Source of the DNA: Lobosporangium transversale
Taxonomy: Eukaryota > Mortierellomycota > Mortierellomycetes > Mortierellales > Mortierellaceae
Length of the DNA: 64,000 bases
Assembly (NCBI RefSeq): GCF_002105155.1
Contig: NW_019028980.1
Coordinates: forward strand, 496,001-560,000
Direction: 5' to 3'
How positions within the stretch are numbered: position 1 is the stretch's first letter; every line of letters begins with the position of its first letter. Of the stretch, positions 37,290-49,416 are shown one piece after another. The position numbers were made by a program, and so were the translations under genes. The notes below the pieces were generated by a model. That model was not told the origin of the DNA and searched no databases. It saw only the letters and a list, made by a program, of their open reading frames with translations.

Positions 37290-39175
37290 CTCTTTTTTTT
37301 CATTTTAATTAGTTTGCATTTATAATTAAAAAAAAAAGAAAAAAAAAAATGTATTTGAGTTGTCCCAAAAGCGCTTTTCTTTTTTCTTTCGATCATCTTG
37401 GACTGTAAATTCAAGAAGAGTCGGGTCTCTGTCTAAGTGCTTCCGCAGAAGATACACGTATATGTATGTAAATATATACAAATGTATATACTGTATTTTA
37501 AGGACATTGAATTTAGACTTTGGACAAAAGGGTAGCGTGGCAGTGATCTAAATCTATAACGGGCACAGGTACATCATGGCATTTGTGGATGTGGCGATGC
37601 ACAGGGGCCAAGTTTAGCCAGGCAAAAAAGACATCTCAGTCCAGCTGGATTCTTGAAAAGGAACTTGTCATCACTGAATACAGTAACGTTCTCTTACAAC
37701 AATCGGAAAAAAAAAAAAAAAAAAAAAAAAAGACTGGGATAAAAAGTGTCTTCGCTAATAGATAATCATATATAATTTTACTTCGCCAACTTCCCTTTAT
37801 CTTCTTTTCTTTTTTTTGGCCTGAGAACCTTGGGAGTTTATGTTATGTTGGTCATTGTTTTATTCACCGCACAGCCTTTCAAGAAGAAAAAGAAGCCTCT
37901 ACAATACAGATGGCAACCTGCTATCAATAAGGACAGTCACTTCTTCTGTAGTTATATTTATCACTGAGATTTGGAATCAAAAAATGATTTTATTTTTATT
38001 GTGAACCATCCCTTGAAAAGCATCTTGCACCTTACACTGCAACATTGAATTTTCGTAGGAAAGAATTAAAAATGCCATGACAATTATATACAGCCAGTGT
38101 GCGACAAAGAGAGAGAAGAGTTTCTTTCTTATTAGTTATTTAAAAAACTACAAAAAAATCGACAAAAATCCTGCCCTATGCGGGAAGCTCCGTAAGTCGC
38201 GATATCCTGAATGGTCGGGATAAAAAAAAAAAAAAAAAGGAAAAAAAGAAAAAAAGAAGGAAAGAAAGAAATAAAGACCATGCCCTTTTGAAGATGTTCC
38301 TGTCGTATCCCTGGCATTGAATAAAAAATGTCCCGAGGAAATCGCGATGATCCAGAAGCGCTCGTTCTTTTTTTGAGAGGGGATATCTTGCTTCACATGA
38401 TCTACTCCTTGCTTTATAAAAGGAGTATATTTCCTTATTTCAAACATTGTGATCGGGCTTAACATTCGGAGAATGACGAGGGGGTTCTTGTCTATTTAGT
38501 CAAAATGGAGACGATCATAGCAAGATGAGTATATGTGGGCATATGGAAACTAACTTTCCAATCGTTTCAATGCTATCAATCCCTCCAATGTCTCCAGAAA
38601 TATTAATAATGCACAAAAGATACACCGGTACTAATAGATTATTACCCTTTTTCACTACGCATACACCGCCAGACAAGACCGAATTGATCCTGGACCTTAA
38701 AATGCATGATAGCGACCATGAGATCTTCTACATGCTTTGCGCAGCGATGCGGTTGAGGAGAGTTTGAGGGTTTCTTCAGGTCCTGTCCTGATTCATTACT
38801 GGTATTGCTGTGTTTTTCCATCTATTCGTTTGTCCTGATCTGTTTCAAAGGGTAAATAGTTTGTAGTTGGAGGAAACAACAGTTGGCTCGGGGTTGAAGC
38901 TTCTGCATGGAAAATAAATCCCTTGAGGTCATATTCCTGGAAAAAAAATTATTTCCAAGCTTAAATACCGGATTCAGGGCAATAACTTTACCTTCACCAT
39001 TCCAAACCCCAAGTTTCATTCTTCAACTCATTTTCATTCGCGTTCAAGTATTAATATTTTAATATTGCACAATAACAGCAGCTACAATGTAAGTCAGATC
39101 TCTTTCTCATCTTTCCTTTTTTATACATGCTTGTTACTGTTGCTTTTGACAGCAAGGCCATGGCAGGCGAAAGAG

Positions 39176-39218
<43 letters not shown>

Positions 39219-39326
39219 CTCATTGCTTTTAGTGATTATGCTCCTGCAACTTTGGATTCTGGTTACAGAAGTACACAGTTTTTATTTCTTGGACAACATA
39301 ACGTTGCATGGCTCTTTATTTCGTAA

Positions 39327-39359
<33 letters not shown>

Positions 39360-39736
39360 CAAAAGACAGAGGGAGACTAAATAAGAGAGTGAGTTAGCAG
39401 ACATAGAGGAGGACATATTTCGGATTGTACTATGGTTCCATATCATGAATCGAATGCACAGTGAAAAATGCTATATAGTGGGAAGCAGTCATCTAGGATT
39501 AGTGGTGTAGAGTGATTTTCAACAGTTTGCTGTTTGATAAATATATGTCTTCTATTATCCTTTTTCATCTCATCTTTGCCTACCCCTCTTTCTTTTTTCC
39601 TGATATCCCCTTCACTGCATTTTTTGTTTACTCTAATGTAGTAGGGGTAGTTTTGAATACTTATGATGGTTTAACTAAAAAGAGAGCTTTTTTTTTTTTT
39701 TTTTTTTTTTTTCCCTCTCTTTAAAAATAATTCAGC
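36318..39736. other. Intergenic, AT-rich
   Basis: About 3.4 kb with the 3' UTR of the secreted-protein gene, TA repeats (37092-37111), A/T runs (37259-37286, 37708-37731, 39180-39213, 39329-39359, 39687-39712) and the promoter of the poly(A)-binding protein gene. Short frames at 38148-38465 (minus) and 38525-38767 (plus) contain some normal-looking codons but match nothing I know, and no splice partners are evident. Confidence 0.55.
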
Positions 39737-40721
39737 ATGTCAACAGAGAACGCTCAGGATATGAAGCAGATCATTGGTTCAACAACCGATGACCTTGAAA
39801 GAGATATTGACGACGAGGTACTTTAAAAAAAGGAAGAAAATCCCGTTATTAGTTCAACCCTTTTTCCACCATATATTTTCAACAATCAGGATATCCAGAT
39901 TATACTGACAAAAAAATATCATAATTTTCTCGGCGTCATATATTCCCTACTCTCCCGTTATCTCTCTTTCCAATCAATTTCAGGAAATTGAGGCTATGAA
40001 GCAACGCGTGAAGGAAATGGAAGCTGAGGCTGCCAAGCTGCGTGAAATGCAGGCACAGGCAGAGAAGGAGATGAATATGACTGAAGAAGGTAAAAATAGT
40101 CTTTTTTTTAATTAGTCGAGATTATACTTATTTTTTTCCATTAAATGACGTTGAATACTAAGCAGCCCCTTTCTTCATTACAATCTAGATAAAGAAGCTG
40201 TAGATGCAAGATCAGTCTATGTAGGCAATGTGGACTGGGGCTCAACACCTGAAGAGATTCAGGCACATTTCCAATCATGCGGTACTATCAATCGAATTAC
40301 TATTCTTTGCGACAAATGGACTGGTCAACCCAAAGGATATGCTTATGTTGAGTTTGCTGACCCTTCCTCTGTCGCCAATGCCATGGTCTTGAATGAATCA
40401 CTTTTTCGTGCACGTCTGATCAAGGTTCGTGAAGGAAGCAAGTGAAGAAACATAGTATTTCAGATTTTAAAGCCTTTAATGATCCACCTCTAAATCTTAC
40501 CTCTTTCTCAATTTATAATTGCCAGGTGACACCAAAGCGTACTAATGTTCCAGGAATGGCTGCTAATCGTGGACGTGGTCGTGGCAGAGGTGCTTATCGT
40601 GGTGGCTTTGCGGGCCATCACGCCTATGCCCATCAGCCTTATGGCCCATCACCACCCGCATACGGCCATCCTCCATATGGAGGATACCGTGGCAGAGGGT
40701 AAGATACTCGCCAATGAGTCT

Positions 40722-40763
<42 letters not shown>

Positions 40764-40872
40764 GGATTTTTCCTTTAGAACAGGGATAATCGCCACTTGA
40801 GTTAACATTTATTAACATTTGTTTCATTTTAGTCGTGCTCGCGGTCGTGGGGGATACTTTGCTCCTTACTAA
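39737..40872 (+). CDS. PAB2: Nuclear poly(A)-binding protein (PABPN1/Pab2 family)
   Basis: Exons 39737-39817, 39984-40089, 40189-40424, 40526-40698 and 40833-40872 encode about 211 residues. An acidic N-terminus is followed by a coiled coil (about 28-63; [19 protein letters not shown]), one RRM (about 70-145; [16 protein letters not shown] and [10 protein letters not shown]), the family signature [10 protein letters not shown], and a Gly/Arg-rich tail ending GRGGYFAPY. This is the PABPN1/Pab2 layout. These nuclear proteins bind poly(A) tails, set tail length and link transcripts to RNA surveillance; Arg residues in the tail are usual methylation sites. Exon 3 to 4 joins ARLIK to VTPKRT as expected for the family, but needs a weak GTTCGT donor. 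Without that splice, translation adds VREGSK and stops at 40445. Introns 2 to 4 are about 100 to 135 bases; intron 4 contains a T-run of about 35. Confidence 0.93.
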
Positions 40873-41371
40873 GGACTTTTTTTTTTTTTTTTTTAAGAAA
40901 AAAAAAAAATAAGGAACAAGAAAAAAGAAAAAAGAGGACATGGAGTATCATAAATGGTCGAGGAAGAATCTATGACAACGTGATAGAAAAGGACAAGAAA
41001 AAAAAAGTGGAAAGAATTGGAGCCAAAAAAAAAAAAAAAAAAAAAAAAAAAAGCAGACAAGCGGAAGAAATTATTTGGATAATACAGGGCATTCAGGGAT
41101 AATTTTTTCTCTCTGCTCGAACATTTAGTCAAGAATACGAGCGAATATATACAAGAACGAGAACAAGATCAAGGTTACAAGGACGAGATCGAGGCGAGGC
41201 AAAGGTGTGCTATATCGAGAATGGATTTGTGAGTTGCTCAAGTTTACTTTGTCGTGACATGTTGGACGATGGATCAGGCATTGATTTTTATGTTTGAAGG
41301 CCCGATTCACAAAAAAGAATTGGAAATAAGGGAACAATAGGAGCAATAAGAACAATAGGACAGACACAAAC

Positions 41372-41406
<35 letters not shown>

Positions 41407-42194
41407 TAGAGCGTGTAACATGTCTGTCATATTGTTATGTAACATAATAGATGTTTTTATCAACTGTACAATGAACTCGAGAGTGTGGAAAAGGAAAACA
41501 TCAAGAGTAAAAAAGCGATTGTATTAATTGGCTCAAGAGAGTATTAACATTAGTGTTGAAAAGAGTGGATTTATAAATGCTGATATTATCTCTTGACATC
41601 TGCAATCTTAATTCCTATGGTTTACTGGGTAAAGTTGTGGCAATGGTTTGATAATTCGCATGTAGTGAAACTTGTAAAGTACAAAGCGGCATGTGATCTA
41701 AGTTTCTATGGGCAAGTGCAAGTAGAGATCAGCTCCATCACTTTACTTTCCAAATGGTAAATGGAGTAAATGGACATTGTAACTTTTCTTTTGTCAGAAA
41801 TACATTCAGTCATATAATTCAGGAATATATTAAGGAAATAAGAGCTTGCTTTGATGGACAAGCATATCACTTCGCTCTTAAGAACATTCGATTCGTTGAA
41901 TCTATGAAGCTATGCTTGTTCTGTTAAAGGCGACATGTTGCTATTTCTATTACCGAAAATGTGATGCGACAATCACAAAAAATTCTCTCACACTCTCACC
42001 AAGTCGTACAAGGTTTACAAGCTTTCTCATTGTTAAATGTGTTTGTAGAATTGCTTCTCGCGTGCTTGTAAGTATATTTTTCTTGGAAAGAAACTTGCAG
42101 ATTTGTAATTCTTTATTATTAGTGTCGATGGTATATATCAAAAAGTTTTTAATTTACCATTGCAAAAAAAAAAAAAAAAAAAAAAAAGAGGCCA
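40873..42194. other. Intergenic between convergent genes
   Basis: About 1.3 kb between the stops of PAB2 and the DUF1294-like gene. It holds A/T runs (40878-40911, 41025-41052, 41381-41407, 42165-42187), otherwise ordinary AT-rich DNA, and no supported exon on either strand. Confidence 0.6.
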
Positions 42195-42990
42195 TCAAAG
42201 GTAAAACTTGACAAAGACGGCCAACCAGAAGAGATTGAGCACAGAGGCTTTTAATGCTTTGGAGAAGAAGTTTGGATCCTTAGATCGATAACCAAAGTCT
42301 ATATGAAGGAATTATTCAAAAAGTTGATCAGAGCACAGACTTGGATACGTCATTCAACCTTCATACACGAGCGACAACTTTCTCACGTTTGATGGCATTC
42401 TTAACCCGTTCATGGACACATAATGAACAATGACAGGATACTTACAAATGATGGATGCCCACGCCCCAAAGAGCCCAGAGATTCTGATAAAGCGGAGAAT
42501 ATCATCGTCAGCGATCTTGACAATCCCAATGTCACCACCGCGTCTTGCGCAGATTTGGACTAGGAAATATGTCCAAAGGTTGAGCATTGCAATCATCCCG
42601 AACACTAGAAAGCTCCATAGGCCAGTTGAACCTTTTAAAGAAACGAAGAAAAAAAAAAAATTTATTATTCGATCCCCTTTCGTTTTTTTTTTTTTTTTTT
42701 TTTTTTCCATTTTATATAGACATGTAACATCTAAAGTGTTCAAAAGTACCATTGCTCTTGATAGCAGCATATAATCTCCAAATAAAAACGATTTCGATGA
42801 ACGTGATCATGTATGCAAAATCACGAAAGGGTTTAGCATCGTTCTCTTTCACAAACTGCTGTGAACGAGTAAAGAAGGAATCTTCTCCAAAGCTGGACAT
42901 GAATGCTTGGGATGCTGCATCGTTATTATTCCGATTAGCACGTTTGTTGGCTTTGGGTGCTTTTGCAGGCTTTGGTGGTTTGTTGACCAT
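42195..42990 (-). CDS. Small three- or four-pass membrane protein, DUF1294-like
   Basis: Exons 42750-42990, 42446-42631 and 42195-42298 join in phase to about 175 residues. A Lys/Pro/Asn-rich start (MVNKPPKPAKAPK) precedes hydrophobic helices at about 58-76 (AYMITFIEIVFIWRLYAAI), 84-103 (WSFLVFGMIAMLNLWTYFLV), about 121-139 (ISGLFGAWASIIYFGYRSKD) and the C-terminus (VLNLFWLAVFVKFYL). The order 'Asn...Tyr, then ARRGGDIGIVKIADDDILRF, then LFGAWASIIYFGYRSKDPNF' resembles DUF1294 (PF06961), where a loop with a Glu or Asp is followed by a Gly-rich helix and an HKT/SKD-type basic motif. DUF1294 proteins have no firm function. The gene structure is well supported because frame and phase only work when all three exons are used; the family call is moderate. 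Confidence 0.7.
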
Positions 42991-43292
42991 GATGAAAAGG
43001 AAAGGGAAGAGATGAACAATGAAGTGAATGTGGAGTGGAGAAATGGAACGTTCCCATGTTTTTTCTCGGATATTAAATATTACACGTTACACGTGCTTAG
43101 GCATTATTTTATTTTTTTTTTAAATCTACAAATTAAGCCAACGGTCAACTGCAACAAAAGGAATAAAAATGTTCTCCTTATTGAGAACTTTTGTTCATCA
43201 CTTTTAGTGAATTGCACAATATTATTTTACTGGGAAAGATGAGGAAAAAAAAAAAAAAAAAAGGAAGAACGCCATAGGACGCTCAACAAGGA
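42991..43292. other. Intergenic with E-box CACGTG (43090-43095)
   Basis: About 300 bases between the DUF1294-like gene start and the NAA20 stop. CACGTG lies 100 bases upstream of the DUF1294-like ATG and partly overlaps a neighbouring CACGTT, a possible bHLH site. An A-run follows at about 43243-43262. Nothing else is seen. Confidence 0.4.
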
Positions 43293-44181
43293 CTAGAAAA
43301 CTACTTCATGCGGCTCTACTATGAATGACTCTCCATTCTCGCGAACACTTTGTCGATTCACGTCTCGTTTTAACGGTTTCCGCATATCTAAAAATAATAA
43401 TAATAAATTGATAAAATAAGTCCAAATAAATAGGATAAAGTCATAATAAATAATAACAGCAACAACAACAAAAGGCTTACCAAAAGCGTCTTCTGTTGTC
43501 TCGCCATTATAATATCCTCTCACAGTTCGATAGATTGAGTAGCCCAGCTGTGTATACATCTCAATGGCGACTTTGTTGGACCTCCTGACAAACAGATCGA
43601 CAAAGTATCCATCATAAGGATATTCTGAAACCCTTTCCAAGAGATCCATCATTCCTTGAGCTAATCCTAGACGACGATATTCTGGCGCAACAGTGATAGC
43701 AGTGACGTGACCATGCCAGTCTGTGCCTTTACCCTCTGCCTTTCCCATCACATAGGCCATCAAAGTTGAGGATGGAGTACATTGGACAGAGAATAGATCG
43801 GGCCAACGAGCAAGATAGGATAGGTAGAAAGAAATGTTGTACTAATTCGAAAGGATATTTATAAGAAAAAAAAAAAAAAAAAAAAGGACATCCGATTAAA
43901 ACCCTGTGGAAAAAAATACAAAATTAATGAAATCCTACCGCAAGCAAGAAGTTACAATACAGTCTCAGTCAACGAGTCCAAGTTACTGATAAAAGGTGAA
44001 ATAGCCAGAAGGAATTTAAAAAAAAAAAAAAAAAAAAAAAATTGGCGCGTATCAGTAAAAAAAAAAAAAAAAAAAAACAGAATTTATGGGCGCATCCATT
44101 TGTCCTTCAAATGTAATTTCAGTTTTACATGGCATTGAAATTGAAGAGATCTGTGGCCTTGAACTGTCGTAAGCTACTCAT
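43293..44181 (-). CDS. NAA20: N-alpha-acetyltransferase NatB catalytic subunit
   Basis: Exons 44129-44181, 43961-43985, 43481-43841 and 43293-43387 give 177 residues, the usual length for Naa20. The order MSSLRQFKATDLFNFNAINL, DSLTET, YNISFYLSYLARWPDLF, MAYVMGKAEG, WHGHVTAITVAPEYRRLGLA, YFVDLFVRRSNKVAIEMY, LGYSIYRTV, then DAFDMRKPLKRD is diagnostic. The GNAT acetyl-CoA loop RRLGLA (RxxGxA) is intact. NatB acetylates proteins that start Met-Asp, Met-Glu, Met-Asn or Met-Gln on the ribosome, with Naa25 as partner. Exon 2 is only 25 bases but is required by phase and by the conserved LDSLTET. The short C-terminus (SFIVEPHEVVF) varies between species. The next gene upstream is divergent, with 1.3 kb between starts. 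Confidence 0.96.
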
Positions 44182-45284
44182 GGCGTTTTGTTTTGTGTAG
44201 CTCTATGCTCTGGTACTGGTGATGTTGAAATTAAAGCATTCCCTTCGCCTAACCCTACGGTAGACTTTTTTTTATTTCGTACAAGCCACCCATCAGGCAA
44301 TGCGTTCTGTATCAGATTTTGTACCAGCTTTACAAATAGAGAGATGCACAACAAATCATTCTATCGTTTTTCGAAAAGTTTAAGCTTGAGCTTGAGCTTG
44401 AGTTTACATAGGGTGCATTCTCTCTGACCAATCTAGACTATCGGGCTTTATCCTATCTTAGGGATTGCCCGTTCTCCTTGCCCAGTTTTGAGACTAGCCA
44501 GCTTCTATCGACTGACCACTTGTTCCAAATTGAAAATAAGAAAAAAGAAAAAAGAAAGGTAGCAAAGTAGGGTATTAGCCAAGATACGGTTAATTAAGAC
44601 AGATTTGATTGAAATGAATTGACAATCTAGCCCTTTATTCGCAGGGTACGGATGAAACGAGGTATATATATATATACATAAAACTAGATGCGGCACACTC
44701 GTAATTGAACCAGCAGTCTTTGGTTGTTCTAATAAGTGGAGGAGCTAATAGCTACTGTCAATGTTACTTCTCTCAAAGCTTCTCTCTCTGCTAATAGATC
44801 TTGACAATTAAGCCTGGATGTCTTGAAAAAATTAAAGGCGCAAATGTCAATTGGTCCGTGTTATTTTTAAAACGAAATGTGTGCACTGTGCACAGATTCA
44901 GGCCCAAGGCACAATTGCTAACCTTCTTGCAAACAAACTTCTGTAATGGCCCCTAGGTCATTCAAGATCCCAACGAATGTTGTTGGGCTTATATTATATA
45001 TTTTTATTTTTTTTTATTTTTATTTTTTTCCTCTCCCCTTTTCCCCTACCTCCAGATCATGCGACTAGTGAATGTCCTTTGAGGTCACACAGAGAGGGCA
45101 TTCAGTAATGTGCGACAGAGTGCAGACAAACCTCATTACCTTAAGTGCTGTGCAGTAAAGAATAACTTGGAAGCCACCTCAGTTGCTATGCTTGAATGAT
45201 CTTGAATTGAACTGCGACATCATCTTTAACATTTCTTTTTTTTTTTAAAAAAAAAACATTCACATTTTATTCAGACACATTATA

Positions 45285-45317
<33 letters not shown>

Positions 45318-45479
45318 GGCTCTTTAGCAATTTACACTGTGAGTGCTCCTTTCCGCAGTCTGGGTTAAAAAATAAAATAAAAAAAAAAAAGTTGTGCAAT
45401 TGTCTGCCGCTAATGACGGCTTTTATCATTTTTTGCAGCTTATATTTATATAGTTTTTTCTTCGTTCGCTTAAGGCTAA
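44182..45479. other. Intergenic between divergent genes
   Basis: About 1.3 kb of AT-rich DNA with four tandem AGCTTG/GCTTGA units (44381-44404), a TA repeat (44662-44677), a T-run of about 28 (45290-45317) and A-rich stretches before the start at 45480. It presumably holds the NAA20 promoter and that of the plus-strand gene. No exon is seen. Confidence 0.6.
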
Positions 45480-46480
45480 ATGTCAAAACGAGAGTTTCGA
45501 CCAACAAGTCCCAGACGTCCGATGTTGAAATCTGAAGACTCTTCCAGTGGGAAATTGTTATTTACCCACGATTTAGAGCTTTTGCCGCAGGAAACATCCT
45601 TCGGCCCTATCTACACCTGTTTTTGTAAGCATAGGACAGAGGCGAAAGGTCCCATGTTTGAGCACATGAGTAAATGTGACGCTTTTCGGGTCTTTGGCGA
45701 CCATTTACATAGTTGCAATGGGGAACTCATCAGCGAATCCATAATTATAGTACCAAGAGCTCACAACAAGGAAAATGATTACAAAGACAAAGAAAACAAG
45801 GCCACTCATGTCAATCGCGCCAATAATAGCTATATTAATAGCCCTCTTCAAAACAATAGCAGCATTAGCAATGCTAACAATAATGGAAACAATACCAGAA
45901 ACACTAACACCGGCCACACCAATGCTACCCCTGTTGACCTGCATGCTGCCTTTCAGCCGATACTACAGGAACTCGAAAAGATGAATGCCCACTCAGAAGT
46001 GGACCGCAGGGAAACACAAAGATTGTACGAGGAATTGCAAAGGGCGGTAGCTTCCTCAAATGAGGACCGCGATCGAACAGCTAGACATCTTGAGCAATTG
46101 GTTAAGTCTATTGCTGATATTCAAGGCGACAGAGAAGGTAAGAAACTTTTTCTTTCTTGCTTTGTTTGGAGTATATATTGTGGATGTTACTTTTAAACGA
46201 TATTAAATAAAAATAACAATCGCAATAATGATACGTTTGCTAAACCTTTCTAGCCACGAAAAGAGAGCTTGAGCATAACAGAATAGAGCACAATGAGTTT
46301 AGACAAGATATCGATAACCTGTACAGATACCTCAAGCTAACTACCCCAAGTAGGAACGAACGACGTCTGCAGAGAATCCCAAGTGGCGGTGCTGTTGAGA
46401 TTGTACCATCCAGTCAAACAGAGGAGGATGAAATTGATGACAACATTAGTGAATTCGAAAGCAGAGATCGAGATATTTAA
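45480..46480 (+). CDS. Unrecognised protein with a Cys/His motif and a coiled coil
   Basis: Exons 45480-46137 and 46254-46480 join in phase (GTAAGA donor, CTTTCTAG acceptor) to about 294 residues. The N-terminal third holds a possible single zinc-binding motif, CFCKHRTEAKGPMFEHMSKC (C47, C49, H62, C66), followed by further Cys and His residues. The middle is Asn/Thr-rich low complexity. The C-terminal half is a strongly predicted coiled coil rich in Glu, Arg and Leu (about 158-250), continuing across the intron into TKRELEHNRIEHNEFRQD and ending with an acidic tail. I recognise no family. Cys/His motif plus coiled coil could suit a DNA- or chromatin-associated or domesticated-element protein, but nothing proves it. 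Its 3' end converges on the acyltransferase gene with about 190 bases between stops. Confidence 0.75.
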
Positions 46481-46671
46481 TGATATATATATAAAAAGTT
46501 TAATTAAATAAAAGATGGTTTTTGAAATTAAAAAAAAAAGATGTCACCGTGGGGGAAATCCAGGAACTGTGCCGCAGCACTAAGAGTATACATCGGACGT
46601 TTTTTATTTCATTTCATCTTATCAACCAGAACTTATTTGCCAATATTTTCTCGTTTCTTCCTTTTACCCAC

Positions 46672-49416
46672 TCAACCATACTTTGTAACATCATGCAAAC
46701 GCATGACTTCATTCCAATCCTTTCTTCTCCTTCGTTTAATTGAAAAGTAACTTCCAGATAACCGACCTAACCATCCACTGTTACCCTTAATAGTCTTGTT
46801 CTCCTTGACCAGATCCTCTGGATCTTCTGGCAGCTTCAAATACTGTACCGCATACTCATGTACGCGCTCTGCTAATTCCTCACGGTAAGTTTGTAATGAA
46901 ACCATGGTATCTTCAGTCATGAATAATAATCGTAATAACGATAACATTGACTTTGCATTGTGGATTAAATCCTCAAGCCAGCGAATCGTCCTATTGATCC
47001 AAAAAATGGAGTGCCAAAAGGAGGGAAGGAAAAAAAAAAAAATCAGTCATCAATTTCTTGATAAAAGTGTAAAAAAGAAAAAAAACAAAAAAACAAAAAA
47101 AAACTTCAAACTTACAGCCACATGAGAGCGATAATTGCAGGACCAGTGATCAAGGCAATTGGCAAAGTCACAAGGACCCAGAAACCCCAAATCACTGGCA
47201 GGAAGAATGTCGCAATCATTAGCTTATACTGTGCAATCTCATCCAAATTATCCTCAAGCGGGCCCTTTTTGCGAATCTGTCTTTCTTGATATCTACCCAT
47301 GAAAAATAAATAAATAAATAAAAAAGTATTAAGGGAGAAAAGTTTAGAAGGTCCATTATTGAACCAAGGCAGCATGTTAAAAAAAAATGGTTTAATTACT
47401 CAGGACTGAGTTCGACATACCTGACAGCGATAAAGACTGGTGCCCAGAGGAATAGTCCAGGTATGCAAATAGTAGACAGAAGGCACGCGAGAAGAAACCG
47501 TTGGATGAGTTTGCCAATAAGGACTTTAGCAGAAGTCATTCCCTGCTTAATACGATAATCCTTGAGATGGTAAAAGTCCAATTGGTTTTGATAATCCTAT
47601 TAGGCGTTTTTTTAATAACAACAATAATAATAATAATAAAAGCGATATTCATTAGGAAACGATATACTACACTTGGAAAAGAAAAAAAGCAAAAAAAAAA
47701 AATTGTACAAAAGCATAAGTATTACAGCAAGATCGTGGGCCAAAGCATCCATCTTCTGCACAGTCTCAGGGTCCATCTTGACAGGTCTCTTCATCGTCAA
47801 TGAATCAGTTGCTGTTGCACTGCCTCCATTGCTCAATTCTTCATCTTTAGCCTCTGAAGCAGCGGCGGCGGCGGTCTCCTGTTTATGTTGACTAAATGCT
47901 GCCACAAACTTTCGTGTCAGCCTCAAGTACTGACCCAATGAGATCCGAGTGCCCAAGTGACCCGCATACAATTTACGGGCAGTGTGTCCGATCCTGACAG
48001 TATCCCAATCCAGAGCATCCAAGAGGTTTGAGCGGACAGTAGATTCCAATAGATTTGTTAATTTGCGGATGGCTTCGTTGCGTTCTTCCTTGTTGGATGA
48101 ATACAGTTTAGTGTCCTGTTCAGGTGTGAGGACAATCGGTGCATGGAATGTGACCACGACATCTGATCGGAATTTCTCGCGGTGCAAGTAATTAATGGAT
48201 GTTGTTATCAATGTTAGTGAAAAATCGGGTTTGTCTTTAAATCGCGACAATGTCTACACACGCAAAAAAGAAAACCAAAAAGGATAGTTAATAATCATGA
48301 CAAATTTCAAAAGTCGGAGCATCAAAGAGAATTAGATTAAAGACAAACTTACATCACTGGCAATCATGGCAACGCCGGCCTTGAAGGGCGCAAGCTGAGG
48401 ATGGTATCGTGAAATGCCTTCAGGGAACATACTAAAAATCAACCCAGGCAATATGCAGGTTAAACCGGTAGATCTTTTTTTGCAATCCCAAATTATTTGA
48501 TGTCATGATCACATTCTCCAAATGAGTAAGTTTGTTGGTTCGTGTTCATAGACCACTTGGGAATAGATTTGAACATGCATTCCATAACCATAACCTAATA
48601 TCCGGTATTTTGTTATTATCGCTTACCAAACACAACTTCCGGTTCCTAAACTATCGATCAATGCACCCATAGCATCTGTATTGTCCACTTTTTGATTATC
48701 ATAGTCTTTACGCCGTTTAATTGGGATTGTGCCTGCACTCTTGATCACATAGCTTTAATATGAACGAGGTATATGTCAGTAACCTTTTTTTTCTTTTTTT
48801 TTTTTTTTTTATAAATTTGTTGCATCAAAAAAAAAAAAAAAAAAAAAAAAAAAGCATTACTTAAAGACACCTGGCTTATGCCAAAAAGTATCCTTTGCAG
48901 TCAATCGGAGCATACTGCGGCTGGTGGGAGGAACTGTAGCCAAGATGGCAATTGCATCCGTTAAACTATTGCTATGGTTTGCAACTAAAACAGCTCTGTT
49001 TTTTTAGTATACAGTGGTTTGAATTAACTTTGATCCCACATGACATAATGTGGGGTTCATCCCTTTCCCTCTTTACACAGTTATATCATGGCAGTCTTAT
49101 TTTTTTTTAACGTTAAGAAATGATCAAAATTAAATAGTTTACCAAGGATAGCAGGATAGTTGTCCGGAGCAATATTCTCAGTTCCCTCGACTTCAACATT
49201 GCTATAGAATGAATGAAGACACATCTTGAAGAAGAATCGAATGATCTTGTACATGGGCGGAGGCACATTGGATTCATTTACTTCATGGACTCCCGGAATG
49301 ACAGAACGATGGCTACTGCTACTTCTACTACTAGTACTGTTACTACTGCTGGATTTGTCATGGCCGTTACTATGGCCATTGGCTTTGTCCACAGCCTGGC
49401 TGTGGAGATTGGTCAT
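46672..49416 (-). CDS. SCT1/GPT2: Glycerol-3-phosphate/dihydroxyacetone-phosphate acyltransferase (Gpt2/Sct1 type)
   Basis: Eight exons (49143-49416, 48861-48993, 48627-48752, 48353-48431, 47726-48253, 47421-47596, 47116-47292, 46672-46990) keep phase and give about 603 residues. The enzyme adds the first acyl chain in phosphatidate and triacylglycerol synthesis at the ER. The PlsC-type motifs are present: ANHSNSLTDA (about 96-105), GTIPIKRRKD (about 143-152), FPEGISRYHP (about 180-189) and LAPFKAGVAMIA. Two long hydrophobic segments lie C-terminal (about 405-435: FLLACLLSTICIPGLFLWAP; about 464-496: FFLPVIWGFWVLVTLPIALI), as in fungal Gat proteins. The first 45 residues are Ser/His-rich. I chose the ATG at 49416 (MTNLHSQ) because no earlier in-frame ATG exists in the open segment. 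Exon 2 uses the acceptor CAGAG|CTG, since the other AG meets a stop. At about 603 residues it is shorter than yeast Gpt2/Sct1. Confidence 0.92.

Noticed and set aside
38148-38465. 105-codon minus-strand frame with some normal-looking sequence
   Set aside because: No family, no splice partners, and half of it is a Phe/Ser homopolymer reading.
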